From assembly GCA_036278755.1 (NCBI GenBank), contig DASUKL010000049.1:1-14660 (forward strand): 14,660 nt of DNA. The letters run 5' to 3'. This DNA is from DASUKL01 sp036278755. GTDB lineage: Bacteria > Chloroflexota > Limnocylindria > Limnocylindrales > CSP1-4. Shown here in pieces: positions 7,634 through 13,605 of the stretch (the first letter of the stretch is position 1; each line of letters starts with the position of its first letter). The translations under genes were made by a program, and so were the position numbers. The notes below the pieces were generated by a model. It was given only the letters and a program-made list of their open reading frames with translations, ran no database searches and had not been told where the DNA came from.

Positions 7634-7712
7634 GGTCCGCAGGGAGGCGGCGACCGTGACGTTAGCTCGTCGTCAGGAGTCCACGGACGATACAGAGGCG
7701 CGAGCGCAGGGC

Positions 7713-7741
7713 TTGACGAGCGGCCGGGCCAGCTTCATCAT
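7713..7741 (+). promoter_or_regulatory. Candidate sigma-70 promoter of the C39 peptidase gene
   Basis: TTGACG (7713-7718) and CATCAT (7736-7741) are separated by exactly 17 bases. They match TTGACA at five of six and TATAAT at four of six positions. Transcription would start near 7748, about 50 bases before the preferred ATG at 7797. It lies in the 163-base gap after manC, where a new promoter would be expected. Confidence 0.45.
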
Positions 7742-7796
7742 CTCGTGGATTCGCAGGGTAGCGATCGAGTGGATGACTCGAATGAGGGTTGCGTCG

Positions 7797-8823
7797 ATGG
7801 TAGGCCGAAGACCGCTTCGCATCTCCCTGGCCGGTATTATGACGTTTGCACTCATTGGCGTCGCGGCGGCGGTGCCTGCTTTCGCCGATACCGCGACGGG
7901 CAGCACTGGTGGGATTGTTCCTCGATTCCGGCTGGAATCAGGATTCGGCTTTCGTGGCCCTCAAGGAGGAGGGGCGCTTGAAGATCGACCCAAACGGCCG
8001 CGTCGTCGTTACTGCCACCCCACAAGTCGCGGATTCGTATCCATCGTCAGCGCGATTGTCGACTACCTGGACCGGAAAGGTGTGGGAACCTAAGGGGAGC
8101 GGTGGGTCGGATGACTTGAGCCACAGCTACGTCGACCCAAACTATTGGAATTTATGCGGTCCTGGATCGGCAGCTGTCACCCTATACTACTGGTCGGACA
8201 GTTACAGCTGGATAACAGGTATCTTGCCAGCCTATTACCAAGAGCCCTACTGGCCCACCGGCGGATACCACGCGAATACCTACTGGAAGGCGACCGACTC
8301 CGCAGCGAATGGGCGTGGCGCGATTATGTACCTAGCGGAGAAACTACTCCCCACACCGGACGAGCTCACATGGGCCCACCCAGGATTGATTGATTGGACG
8401 GATACCTATCCCAATGATGGTACACCAATCAATCGGGAGGTCGATGGTCTCAACTGGGTGGCGTCCGGGTTCTACGCCCTAAATTATTGGTATCTGAGGA
8501 CTGCCCCAGCCAACATCACAAGCTACACCCAGCTCCTCACCTATGTAGAGGCGGATATCACGAGCGGTGTCCCGATGGTGGTGTACGCCGAGACCGGGAA
8601 TGGAAGCACTCACCTCGGACCAGAGTGGTACTCAACCAGCCGAGTTCCACATGCTGTTGCTGTGGTTGGTTATGACAATTCGACGCAGCAGTACACATAC
8701 GTCGACACGTGCGGACCTGGCTGCAACGACACGGGGAAGCCCGCCGGGGTCTATACTATCAGTGAGCAGAACATGTACGCCCTCATGAGATATGAGACAT
8801 ACCACGATGGGGTCATCTGGTAA
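7797..8823 (+). pseudogene. Secreted C39-like cysteine peptidase, frameshifted between signal peptide and catalytic domain
   Basis: From the ATG at 7797 (GAGGG at 7784-7788 upstream) the frame encodes a clean Sec signal peptide: MVGRRPLR, the hydrophobic core ISLAGIMTFALIGVAAAV, then PAFA|DTA. The catalytic part lies in the next frame and runs from about 7910 to the TAA at 8821. It has the nucleophile NLCGPGSAAVTLYYW (Cys codon 8155-8157), the base VPHAVAVVGYD (His codon 8650-8652) and YVDTCGPGC (Asp codon 8704-8706), the Cys-His-Asp pattern of papain-like peptidase C39_2 domains. The open reading of that second frame begins only at TTG 7846, which is not a credible start. The span is 1027 bases (3 x 342 + 1), so removing one base would restore a protein of about 341 residues. 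A sequencing error is as likely as true decay. A GTG at 7656 with AGGGAGG before it is a possible longer start for the first frame. Composition differs sharply from the neighbours. Confidence 0.7.
7890..7935 (+). other. Frameshift zone of the C39 peptidase gene
   Basis: Upstream of here the coding frame gives AFADTATGSTGG after the signal peptide. Downstream the other frame gives LFLDSGWNQDSAFVALKEEGRLKID. The switch needs the ribosome to skip one base (an extra base relative to an intact gene). No long homopolymer or stop-coupled slippery site is visible, so programmed shifting is not favoured. Confidence 0.6.
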
Positions 8824-8827
8824 GCCG

Positions 8828-8893
8828 AGGCTAGAGCGCGAGCGCCGGCGACTATAGGCGTGACGAGGCACAGCGCCGAGACGCGCTCAGCCT
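8828..8893 (+). terminator. Long stem-loop just after the C39 gene, possible terminator or structured RNA
   Basis: AGGCT-A-GAGCGCG (8828-8840) pairs with CGCGCTC-AGCCT (8882-8893), giving 12 base pairs with one bulged A. It begins four bases after the peptidase stop. The 41-base loop can fold further (CGCC 8843-8846 with GGCG 8857-8860, or GGCG 8847-8850 with CGCC 8874-8877). There is no T-tract after it. A transcription-ending or 3'-stabilising hairpin is the simplest reading. The rest of the 173-base gap to the sigma gene shows no promoter I would defend. Confidence 0.4.
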
Positions 8894-8996
8894 GAGGGCT
8901 GCGGGGCTCCGCCCGATGTCCCGCGGTCGGTGTAAGCGTTCCGAGCGCGCGGACCGTCTTAAGGGTGTGATCGGTGAGGGAGTGTCCGGGCCCGCG

Positions 8997-9479
8997 ATGA
9001 CTCGAGTGTCTCCATCGCCGGCTCACCCTCTGGAGCAGGTGTATGCCAGCCGCGCCCGACAGCTCTGGTCCTTCGCTCGGCGGTTGGGTCTCGATGCCCT
9101 CGACGCCGAAGATGTGGTGCAGGAAGCGTTCCTCCGGGCCGGTCGCGGGAACGAGGAGCCGATCCAGGATCTCGATGCCTGGCTCTTCCGCGTAGTCCAC
9201 AACCTAGCCGTCGACCGGCATCGAGTCCGGCGTCGCGACGGGCCCGCGGCCGCGCCAGGCGACCTGGCCGGTGCCGCCGACGATGTGGACGAACGCCTCG
9301 CCGTCTGGCAGGAGGTGGATCGCCTCCCCGAGCGCCAGCGGGCAGTGGTCTACCTCCACTATCGCGCCGGCCTCGACTTCGACACGATCGGCGCCATCCT
9401 CTCGATCTCGGCGAGCGGCGCTCGGGCCAACGCGGCACGGGCGCTGGCGACACTGCGAGCCCGGGTGACGTGGCGCTGA
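8997..9479 (+). CDS. ECF-family RNA polymerase sigma factor
   Basis: A 160-residue sigma factor with only regions 2 and 4, the hallmark of extracytoplasmic-function sigmas. Region 2 (about 13-80) includes LEQVYASRARQLWSFARRLG, the -10-melting AEDVVQEAFLR (37-47) and DAWLFRVVHNLAVDRHRVRRR. Region 4 (about 108-157) includes RLPERQRAVVYLHYRAGLDFDTIGAIL followed by the helix-turn-helix SISASGARANAARALATLRAR. It would direct polymerase to a small regulon when its inhibitor is released. The ATG at 8997 is preferred because region 2 starts soon after it. GTG 8982, GTG 8967 and ATG 8916 are in frame but have badly spaced or no ribosome binding sites. The stop overlaps the next gene's ATG in TGATG, so the two are translationally coupled, as sigma/anti-sigma pairs usually are. 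I could not identify an autoregulated promoter upstream. Confidence 0.9.
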   Translation: MTRVSPSPAHPLEQVYASRARQLWSFARRLGLDALDAEDVVQEAFLRAGRGNEEPIQDLDAWLFRVVHNLAVDRHRVRRRDGPAAAPGDLAGAADDVDERLAVWQEVDRLPERQRAVVYLHYRAGLDFDTIGAILSISASGARANAARALATLRARVTWR

Positions 9480-11152
9480 TGGATCTCGACGAGCGTCTGC
9501 GCACCATCCTTCGACAGGGCCCCCCGGAGGAGTCCGCCTATGCGCCTCCCGCATATCGATCGCTTGCGGACACCCGGCCGCTGACGCCCTCTCGGCTGCG
9601 GCTACGGCCCGGTCCGGCGACGGCTCCCGGCGGATGGCTGCGGCCGCTGGCGGTGGTGGCTGCGACCGTCCTGCTCGGCAGCGCGATCGTCCTGCTGTCG
9701 GGCGGCCGACTCACCGCCGTGCGACCGACCGCAAGCGCCAGCGCGCGCCCCTCGAGCAGCAGCGCGCCATCGACGTCGAGCCCTACCGCCGGCAACTGGG
9801 TCGCCCAGCTTCCCGGCTATGCCGACGACGAGGGTCTCCTCGGCACCGATGGACGCTTCTTCGTGGCCAACGCGTTCGGGATCGCCGCCCTAGGGACGGA
9901 CGGCCGCCCCCTGGACGGCTGGCCCATCGATCTACCGATCCCTTGGCCGATCGACCAGCTCGGGCTGCGGCCCAACGGCGATCTCCTGGTCGCTGGTGGC
10001 TCGCGGCTGGCCGACGTGAGCCCTCAAGGGAGGGTCCGGTCGGGCTGGCCGGTGGCGATAGGATCGCCGCTGGATGGCCCGTTCGTGGCTCCCGATGGCA
10101 CCGTCTACGTCATCACTGGACCGGTGGCCGGCGCCAGCGCGATCATCGGCTTGTCCGCCGATGGGCTCGCGCGGTCCGGCTGGCCGCAGTCGATCTCCGG
10201 CACCGTGGTCGACCTCCGGTTCGAGCCAGACGGGACGATCGTGCTCGAAACCGCCGGCGGCAGCCAGACCGGCCTCGATACCCTCACCCTCTTCGCTCCG
10301 GATGGGGCGCGGATCACCGGCGGGCCGGTATCGGGCTGGACGTCGTTCACGACGAGCCGACAGAACGACCTCGTCGTCTGGCGGTATGAGACGAGCCAGA
10401 CCGCCTCGGGAGTCCGCGTGCGCCAGACGACCGTGGCCCGACTCGCCCGCGATGGGACGATCGAGGCGGGCTGGCCAGCCGTCTTCCCCGGACCGGCGTC
10501 GGATCCGCTGGTCGCGCCCGACGGGACGATCTACCTGGTGCTCGGCGACGGCGCCGCGGGACATCCGGGCGCGGTGACCGCTCTCGACCGCGGGGGCCGC
10601 GTGCTGTCGGGCTGGCCGGTCGGCGTCGCCGCCGGCGCCATGCCGCTGCCGCTCTCGGATGCCCCATCGGAGCCTGCGGTCGCAGCACCGCCGGCGCTGC
10701 GACCGGGAGGAGGCGTCATCGTGGCCGCCGCGAACCGGTCGAGCGAGCTGGTCGACGCCCTCGACGCCTCGGGCAAGCGAGTCGCGGGCTGGCCGTATGT
10801 GCTGCCGCCCGGACAGACGATCGGGGGCCTCTCGACCGGGGTCCCGGCCTCCACGCCCGCGCGCCCGCTCGTGACCCCCGACGGGTCGGTGTTCCTGCTG
10901 CTGGACGCCACCGGCCGTGACCTGGTCGCCACCCTCGATGCGCAGGGTCACCTCCTCTCCGGCTCTCCGATCGGGCTGCCGGCGTCGTTCCAGCCGCACG
11001 GCTGGGGAACGCTGGCCTCCGGCGGGGTCGAGATCCAGGGTGTCACGGACGCGGCCGACGGGAGGACAGCGCTCAGCGTGTATCGGATCGTGCGGGGCGG
11101 CACGATCCTGCCGTCGGTCACGGCCAGCCCCGCGAGCGGCGCTACGCGGTAA
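9479..11152 (+). CDS. Single-pass membrane protein with an extracytoplasmic eight-repeat GWP beta-propeller; candidate anti-sigma/sensor
   Basis: A 557-residue protein I do not recognise as a named family. Residues 1-52 are hydrophilic with a basic end and should be cytoplasmic. Residues 56-74 form one transmembrane helix, and 80-105 are a Ser/Thr/Ala/Pro linker. From about 108 to 545 a repeated unit of roughly 42-59 residues recurs eight times: a strand motif like PDGTVYVI, then a DG....GWP turn. GWP occurs at 147, 189, 234, 331, 378 and 437, with GGP at 281 and GSP at 495. This predicts an outward-facing propeller of PQQ/integrin-like style. There are no cysteines, and the N-terminus has no zinc anti-sigma (HxxxCxxC) motif. 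ATG 9479 overlaps the sigma-factor stop; a GTG at 9470 is three codons upstream. Position and topology suggest it sequesters and controls the sigma factor, which is inference. Confidence 0.8.
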   Translation: MDLDERLRTILRQGPPEESAYAPPAYRSLADTRPLTPSRLRLRPGPATAPGGWLRPLAVVAATVLLGSAIVLLSGGRLTAVRPTASASARPSSSSAPSTSSPTAGNWVAQLPGYADDEGLLGTDGRFFVANAFGIAALGTDGRPLDGWPIDLPIPWPIDQLGLRPNGDLLVAGGSRLADVSPQGRVRSGWPVAIGSPLDGPFVAPDGTVYVITGPVAGASAIIGLSADGLARSGWPQSISGTVVDLRFEPDGTIVLETAGGSQTGLDTLTLFAPDGARITGGPVSGWTSFTTSRQNDLVVWRYETSQTASGVRVRQTTVARLARDGTIEAGWPAVFPGPASDPLVAPDGTIYLVLGDGAAGHPGAVTALDRGGRVLSGWPVGVAAGAMPLPLSDAPSEPAVAAPPALRPGGGVIVAAANRSSELVDALDASGKRVAGWPYVLPPGQTIGGLSTGVPASTPARPLVTPDGSVFLLLDATGRDLVATLDAQGHLLSGSPIGLPASFQPHGWGTLASGGVEIQGVTDAADGRTALSVYRIVRGGTILPSVTASPASGATR

Positions 11153-11180
11153 GCCCGAAGGTCCCGATCGCGTGATCCTC

Positions 11181-11199
11181 GCCCTGTCGCGACCAGGGC
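11181..11199. terminator. Hairpin between convergent genes, possible bidirectional terminator
   Basis: GCCCTG (11181-11186) pairs with CAGGGC (11194-11199) around a seven-base loop, in the 63-base gap between the propeller gene and the end of the minus-strand PIN-toxin gene. GATCGC (11166-11171) and GCGATC (11212-11217) could form an outer stem. No T-tract is present on either strand, so this is weak. Confidence 0.3.
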
Positions 11200-11215
11200 C
11201 TCGGCGACCGGGCGA

Positions 11216-11746
11216 TCAGCGGCTAGACTCGGGCTCCCACGCCTGGCGGAGACGAGCCAGGTAGGCGCCGAAGCCGGCCAGGCTGGCCAGCGAGGCCTCG
11301 GGCCCGTAGGGCGCCGGGATCTCGGTCGAGCGATGGCCCCGCTTCGCGCCGGCGAAGACGTCCCGCGTTCCCGCCGCCGCGGCCAGCGCCGCGTCCAGGG
11401 TGACGAGGCCGGCGTCCGTGACGAGGGCCAGAGCGAGGTAGGCGGCATCGTAGGCGGTCAGATGCCCGGCCGCCATCGCCTCGAGGGCCAGGAGGCTGAG
11501 CGGGCGATCGACGGTCGCCGTCACGAGGGCCAGCTCATCGAGCGCCTGGAGCGCCTCGGCGACCTCAGCCGGGGTGTGCCCGTAGCGCCGCATGAGGACG
11601 TTGGCGACCTCCAGCCAGAAGTGGTCGGGGACGAGGATCTCGCCTACCCGTGCGTCCGCGAGCGCCTCTCGAACGCGGCCCGCGGCGGGCTCGGCGCGAA
11701 GGAGGGCCAGGGCGGCTGAGGCATCGAGGACGAGGCGTTCAGCCAT
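11216..11746 (-). CDS. vapC: PIN-domain ribonuclease toxin (VapC-like) with C-terminal extension
   Basis: A 176-residue PIN-domain protein, expected to be a Mg2+-dependent RNase that cuts tRNA or rRNA when freed from its antitoxin. The four acidic metal ligands of VapC are visible: Asp8 in LVLDASAAL, Glu46 in FWLEVANVL, Asp100 in LTAYDAAYLALA and Asp118 in LVTLDAAL. The spacing is normal for the family. VapC proteins usually end about 130-140 residues in. Here some 40 more residues follow (from GAKRGH to the end), with Pro-rich and helical stretches of no known role. The start ATG at 11746 lies eight bases inside the antitoxin gene's end, so translation is coupled. The same frame stays open upstream only as a shadow of the antitoxin gene. 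Transcription converges with the propeller gene. The target RNA cannot be predicted. Confidence 0.85.
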   Translation of the reverse strand: MAERLVLDASAALALLRAEPAAGRVREALADARVGEILVPDHFWLEVANVLMRRYGHTPAEVAEALQALDELALVTATVDRPLSLLALEAMAAGHLTAYDAAYLALALVTDAGLVTLDAALAAAAGTRDVFAGAKRGHRSTEIPAPYGPEASLASLAGFGAYLARLRQAWEPESSR

Positions 11747-12032
11747 CGGCCACGTCGCGGTCGCGCTCGCGGCGGACCGCCTCGAGGGCGGTGAGGGCCG
11801 AGGGCCGCTCTTCGGCCAGCCGAGCGCCCAGCGCAGCCAGGCGATCGAGCGCGGCCAGGGCCCGAGCCCGGCGGTCGGCCGGGTCGTCGTCCAGGCGCCG
11901 GCCGTCCTCGATCGAGACGAGCATCGCCAGGGGTCGACGGTTCCGCTCCACGACGAAGCGCTCACCGGCCGAGGCGGCATCCAGGAGCTGCCCCAGATGC
12001 TGGCGGAGATCGAGCGGGGTGATCGTCCTCAT
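11739..12032 (-). CDS. Phd/YefM-type antitoxin of the VapC-like toxin
   Basis: A 97-residue protein whose N-terminal half matches Phd/YefM antitoxins: RTITPLDLRQHLGQLLDAASAGERFVVERNRRPLAMLVSIED. This fold dimerises and binds operator DNA. The Arg/Glu/Asp-rich, Ala-rich C-terminal half (about 50-97) should be the flexible part that wraps and inhibits the PIN toxin. It is the first gene of the minus-strand pair and its end overlaps the toxin start by eight bases, the classic antitoxin-toxin order. The ATG at 12032 is chosen with a weak AGG five bases before it. A GTG at 12038 two codons upstream is the alternative, and either could lie at the very 5' end of the mRNA. Autorepression through the palindrome immediately upstream is likely. 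Pairing VapC with a Phd-type antitoxin is common. Confidence 0.85.
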   Translation of the reverse strand: MRTITPLDLRQHLGQLLDAASAGERFVVERNRRPLAMLVSIEDGRRLDDDPADRRARALAALDRLAALGARLAEERPSALTALEAVRRERDRDVADG

Positions 12033-12041
12033 CGTCACCTA

Positions 12042-12057
12042 TGATAGTACACCATCA
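12042..12057. promoter_or_regulatory. Imperfect palindrome, candidate operator overlapping the antitoxin promoter
   Basis: TGATAGTACACCATCA reads TGAT.GT..AC.ATCA on both strands, with 12 of 16 positions symmetric. On the minus strand it overlaps -10-like hexamers TATCAT (12041-12046) and TACTAT (12044-12049). These would start transcription at about 12032-12038, so the antitoxin mRNA may have little or no leader. A site here is where a Phd-type repressor would bind to control its own operon. Confidence 0.4.
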
Positions 12058-12083
12058 GACCACCGTGCATCGCCCATGTCGCT

Positions 12084-12089
12084 ACCATG
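12084..12089 (+). promoter_or_regulatory. Possible -10 element of the phosphomannomutase gene
   Basis: TACCAT on the plus strand lies 35 bases before the GTG at 12124, in the 85-base divergent gap. No good -35 is seen at the right distance, so this is only a suggestion. A local promoter would be needed because the gene upstream is divergent. Confidence 0.2.
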
Positions 12090-12110
12090 GCCGCGACAGA
12101 CCGGGCCGTG

Positions 12111-12118
12111 AGGAGGGA
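12111..12118 (+). promoter_or_regulatory. Ribosome binding site deciding the phosphomannomutase GTG start
   Basis: GAGGAGGG ends five bases before GTG 12124. It is one of the strongest Shine-Dalgarno matches in the window and supports the GTG start. Confidence 0.7.
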
Positions 12119-12123
12119 CGAAC

Positions 12124-13605
12124 GTGACGATCATCGCCGAGGTGCCGACGCCGACCCGTATCGCCTTCGGGACCGACGGGTGGCGGGCCCGCACCGCCGA
12201 CGAGTTCACCTTCGAGAACGTCCGTCGCTGCGCCGACGGGGTCGCCCGCTACGTGGTCGGGCGCGGCGAGCAGGCCAAGGGCGTCGTCATCGCCTACGAC
12301 CGCCGCTTCGCCAGTGAGCACTTCGCCGCCGCCGCGGCCGAGGTCCTCCTGGGCCACGACATCCCGGTGGCCCTGGCGACCACGGCCGTGCCGACCCAGA
12401 TGTCCTCCTACGAGGTCGTCGAGCGGGGCTCGGCGGCCGGGATCGTCATCACCGCCAGCCACAACCCCTGGACCGACAACGGCTTCAAGGTCAAGTCGCC
12501 CAGCGGTGCCGCGGCCGGGCCGGAGATCCTCACCGTGCTCGAGGCCGCCATCGCCGAGAACGGGGGGACGGCCATCCCCCGGCGGCCCCTGGCCGATGCC
12601 GAGGCGGCCGGCCTCGTCGAGCGCTACGACCCCTATCCCGGCTACGAGCGCTACGTGCGCCGGACGCTCGACCTCGAGGCCCTCAAGGCGGCCGACGTCG
12701 ACGTCCTCGTCGAGCCCCTGTGGGGCGCCGGGGCGACCTGGCTGCCGCGGCTCCTGGCCGGGGGCCGGATCCGCCTCACCGAGCTGCACCAGGAGCGCAA
12801 TCCCTACTTCGGCGGGGTCAATCCCGAGCCCATCCGGCCCAACGTCGACGAGGCCCTGGGCCGCCTGGCCGGCGGCGGCTTCGACATGGGGCTCATGCTC
12901 GACGGCGATGCCGACCGGGCCGGGGCGGCCGACGAGCAGGGCACGTTCATCCACCAGCTCGAGGTGACCGGCCTGCTGCTCTACTACCTAGCCGAGCATC
13001 GGGGCCTCCGCCAGCCGGCTGTCATCAGCGTCAACAACACCTCGATGGCCGCCCGCCTGGGCGAGCACTACGGCATCGCCGTCCACGAGACGCCCGTGGG
13101 CTTCAAATTCATCGGCCCCACGATGATCGAGACGGGGGCCATGATCGGGGCCGAGGAGTCGGGCGGCTACGGCTTCGGCATGCACCTCCCCGAGCGCGAC
13201 GGGATCTACGCCGACCTGCTACTGCTCGACCTCTTCCTCCGGGAACGGGAGCGCGGCGTATGGCCGGTCTCGCGCATCCTGGCCAGGTTCCACGAGCTGG
13301 CCGGGCCCAGCTTCTACCGGCGCATCGATGTGCACGTCGAGCGCGACGCCTACCCGGCCCTCAAGGAGCGGCTCCTGACCGAGCTCCAGGAACACGCCCC
13401 GGCCGAGCTCGACGGCCAGCCGGTGGTCCGGACCCAGGCCCTCTCGACCAATGACGGCTTCAAGTTCTTCACCGCTGACGGCTCCTGGCTCCTGGTCCGC
13501 TTCAGCGGCACGGAGCCCCTCGTGCGGGTCTACACGGAGGCCTCCTCACCCGGGGCCCGCGATGCCTTCGTGACGGCCGGGGAGCGCCTCGTCCGTGGCG
13601 GCTGA
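12124..13605 (+). CDS. Phosphoglucomutase/phosphomannomutase (alpha-D-phosphohexomutase)
   Basis: A 493-residue phosphohexomutase that moves phosphate between C6 and C1 of glucose or mannose through a phosphoserine. All four active-site loops are visible: FGTDGWR (15-21) with the catalytic TASHNPWTDNGFK (110-122, phosphoserine Ser112), the Mg2+ loop LDGDADR (259-265), the sugar-specificity loop GAEESGGYGF (342-351) and the phosphate-binding RFSGTEPLVRVY (459-470). GEESGG-type loops occur in enzymes acting on both glucose and mannose phosphates, so manB or pgm activity cannot be separated here. Its neighbours, a phosphomannose isomerase directly downstream and a mannose-1-phosphate guanylyltransferase upstream, favour a role in making mannose-1-phosphate. 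The GTG start has a strong ribosome binding site. The end overlaps the next gene by 11 bases. Confidence 0.93.
   Translation: MTIIAEVPTPTRIAFGTDGWRARTADEFTFENVRRCADGVARYVVGRGEQAKGVVIAYDRRFASEHFAAAAAEVLLGHDIPVALATTAVPTQMSSYEVVERGSAAGIVITASHNPWTDNGFKVKSPSGAAAGPEILTVLEAAIAENGGTAIPRRPLADAEAAGLVERYDPYPGYERYVRRTLDLEALKAADVDVLVEPLWGAGATWLPRLLAGGRIRLTELHQERNPYFGGVNPEPIRPNVDEALGRLAGGGFDMGLMLDGDADRAGAADEQGTFIHQLEVTGLLLYYLAEHRGLRQPAVISVNNTSMAARLGEHYGIAVHETPVGFKFIGPTMIETGAMIGAEESGGYGFGMHLPERDGIYADLLLLDLFLRERERGVWPVSRILARFHELAGPSFYRRIDVHVERDAYPALKERLLTELQEHAPAELDGQPVVRTQALSTNDGFKFFTADGSWLLVRFSGTEPLVRVYTEASSPGARDAFVTAGERLVRGG

Larger units (their letters stand above)
7634..12060. other. Accessory block separating manC from the phosphomannomutase and isomerase genes
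   Basis: This stretch holds a low-GC frameshifted C39 peptidase gene, an ECF sigma/propeller pair and a minus-strand toxin-antitoxin pair, none metabolically related to the flanks. The flanking genes are successive GDP-mannose steps on the plus strand. The block has no visible transposase, integrase, tRNA or convincing long terminal repeats, so how it arrived is unknown. Seeing it as an insertion is inference from gene content and base composition. Confidence 0.45.

Noticed and set aside
7890..7935. Programmed +1 frameshifting in the C39 gene
   Set aside because: There is no in-frame stop or slippery run at the junction, and the first frame continues to 8093. Mutation or sequencing error is simpler.
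8916..8996. Longer sigma-factor start at ATG 8916
   Set aside because: It has no ribosome binding site, and the added Arg/Lys-rich residues are not part of sigma region 2.
9479..9640. Zinc-binding anti-sigma domain at the propeller protein's N-terminus
   Set aside because: No His or Cys occurs in the first 52 residues, so the HxxxCxxC motif is absent.
7634..12123. Insertion sequence, integrase or long terminal repeats bounding the accessory block
   Set aside because: No transposase or integrase frame and no long direct or inverted repeats were seen. Only a weak ribosome-binding-site-like similarity links the two edges.
12082..12954. 290-codon minus-strand open frame opposite the phosphomannomutase
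   Set aside because: It is opposite a gene with all four phosphohexomutase loops, and its composition is typical of an antisense shadow.
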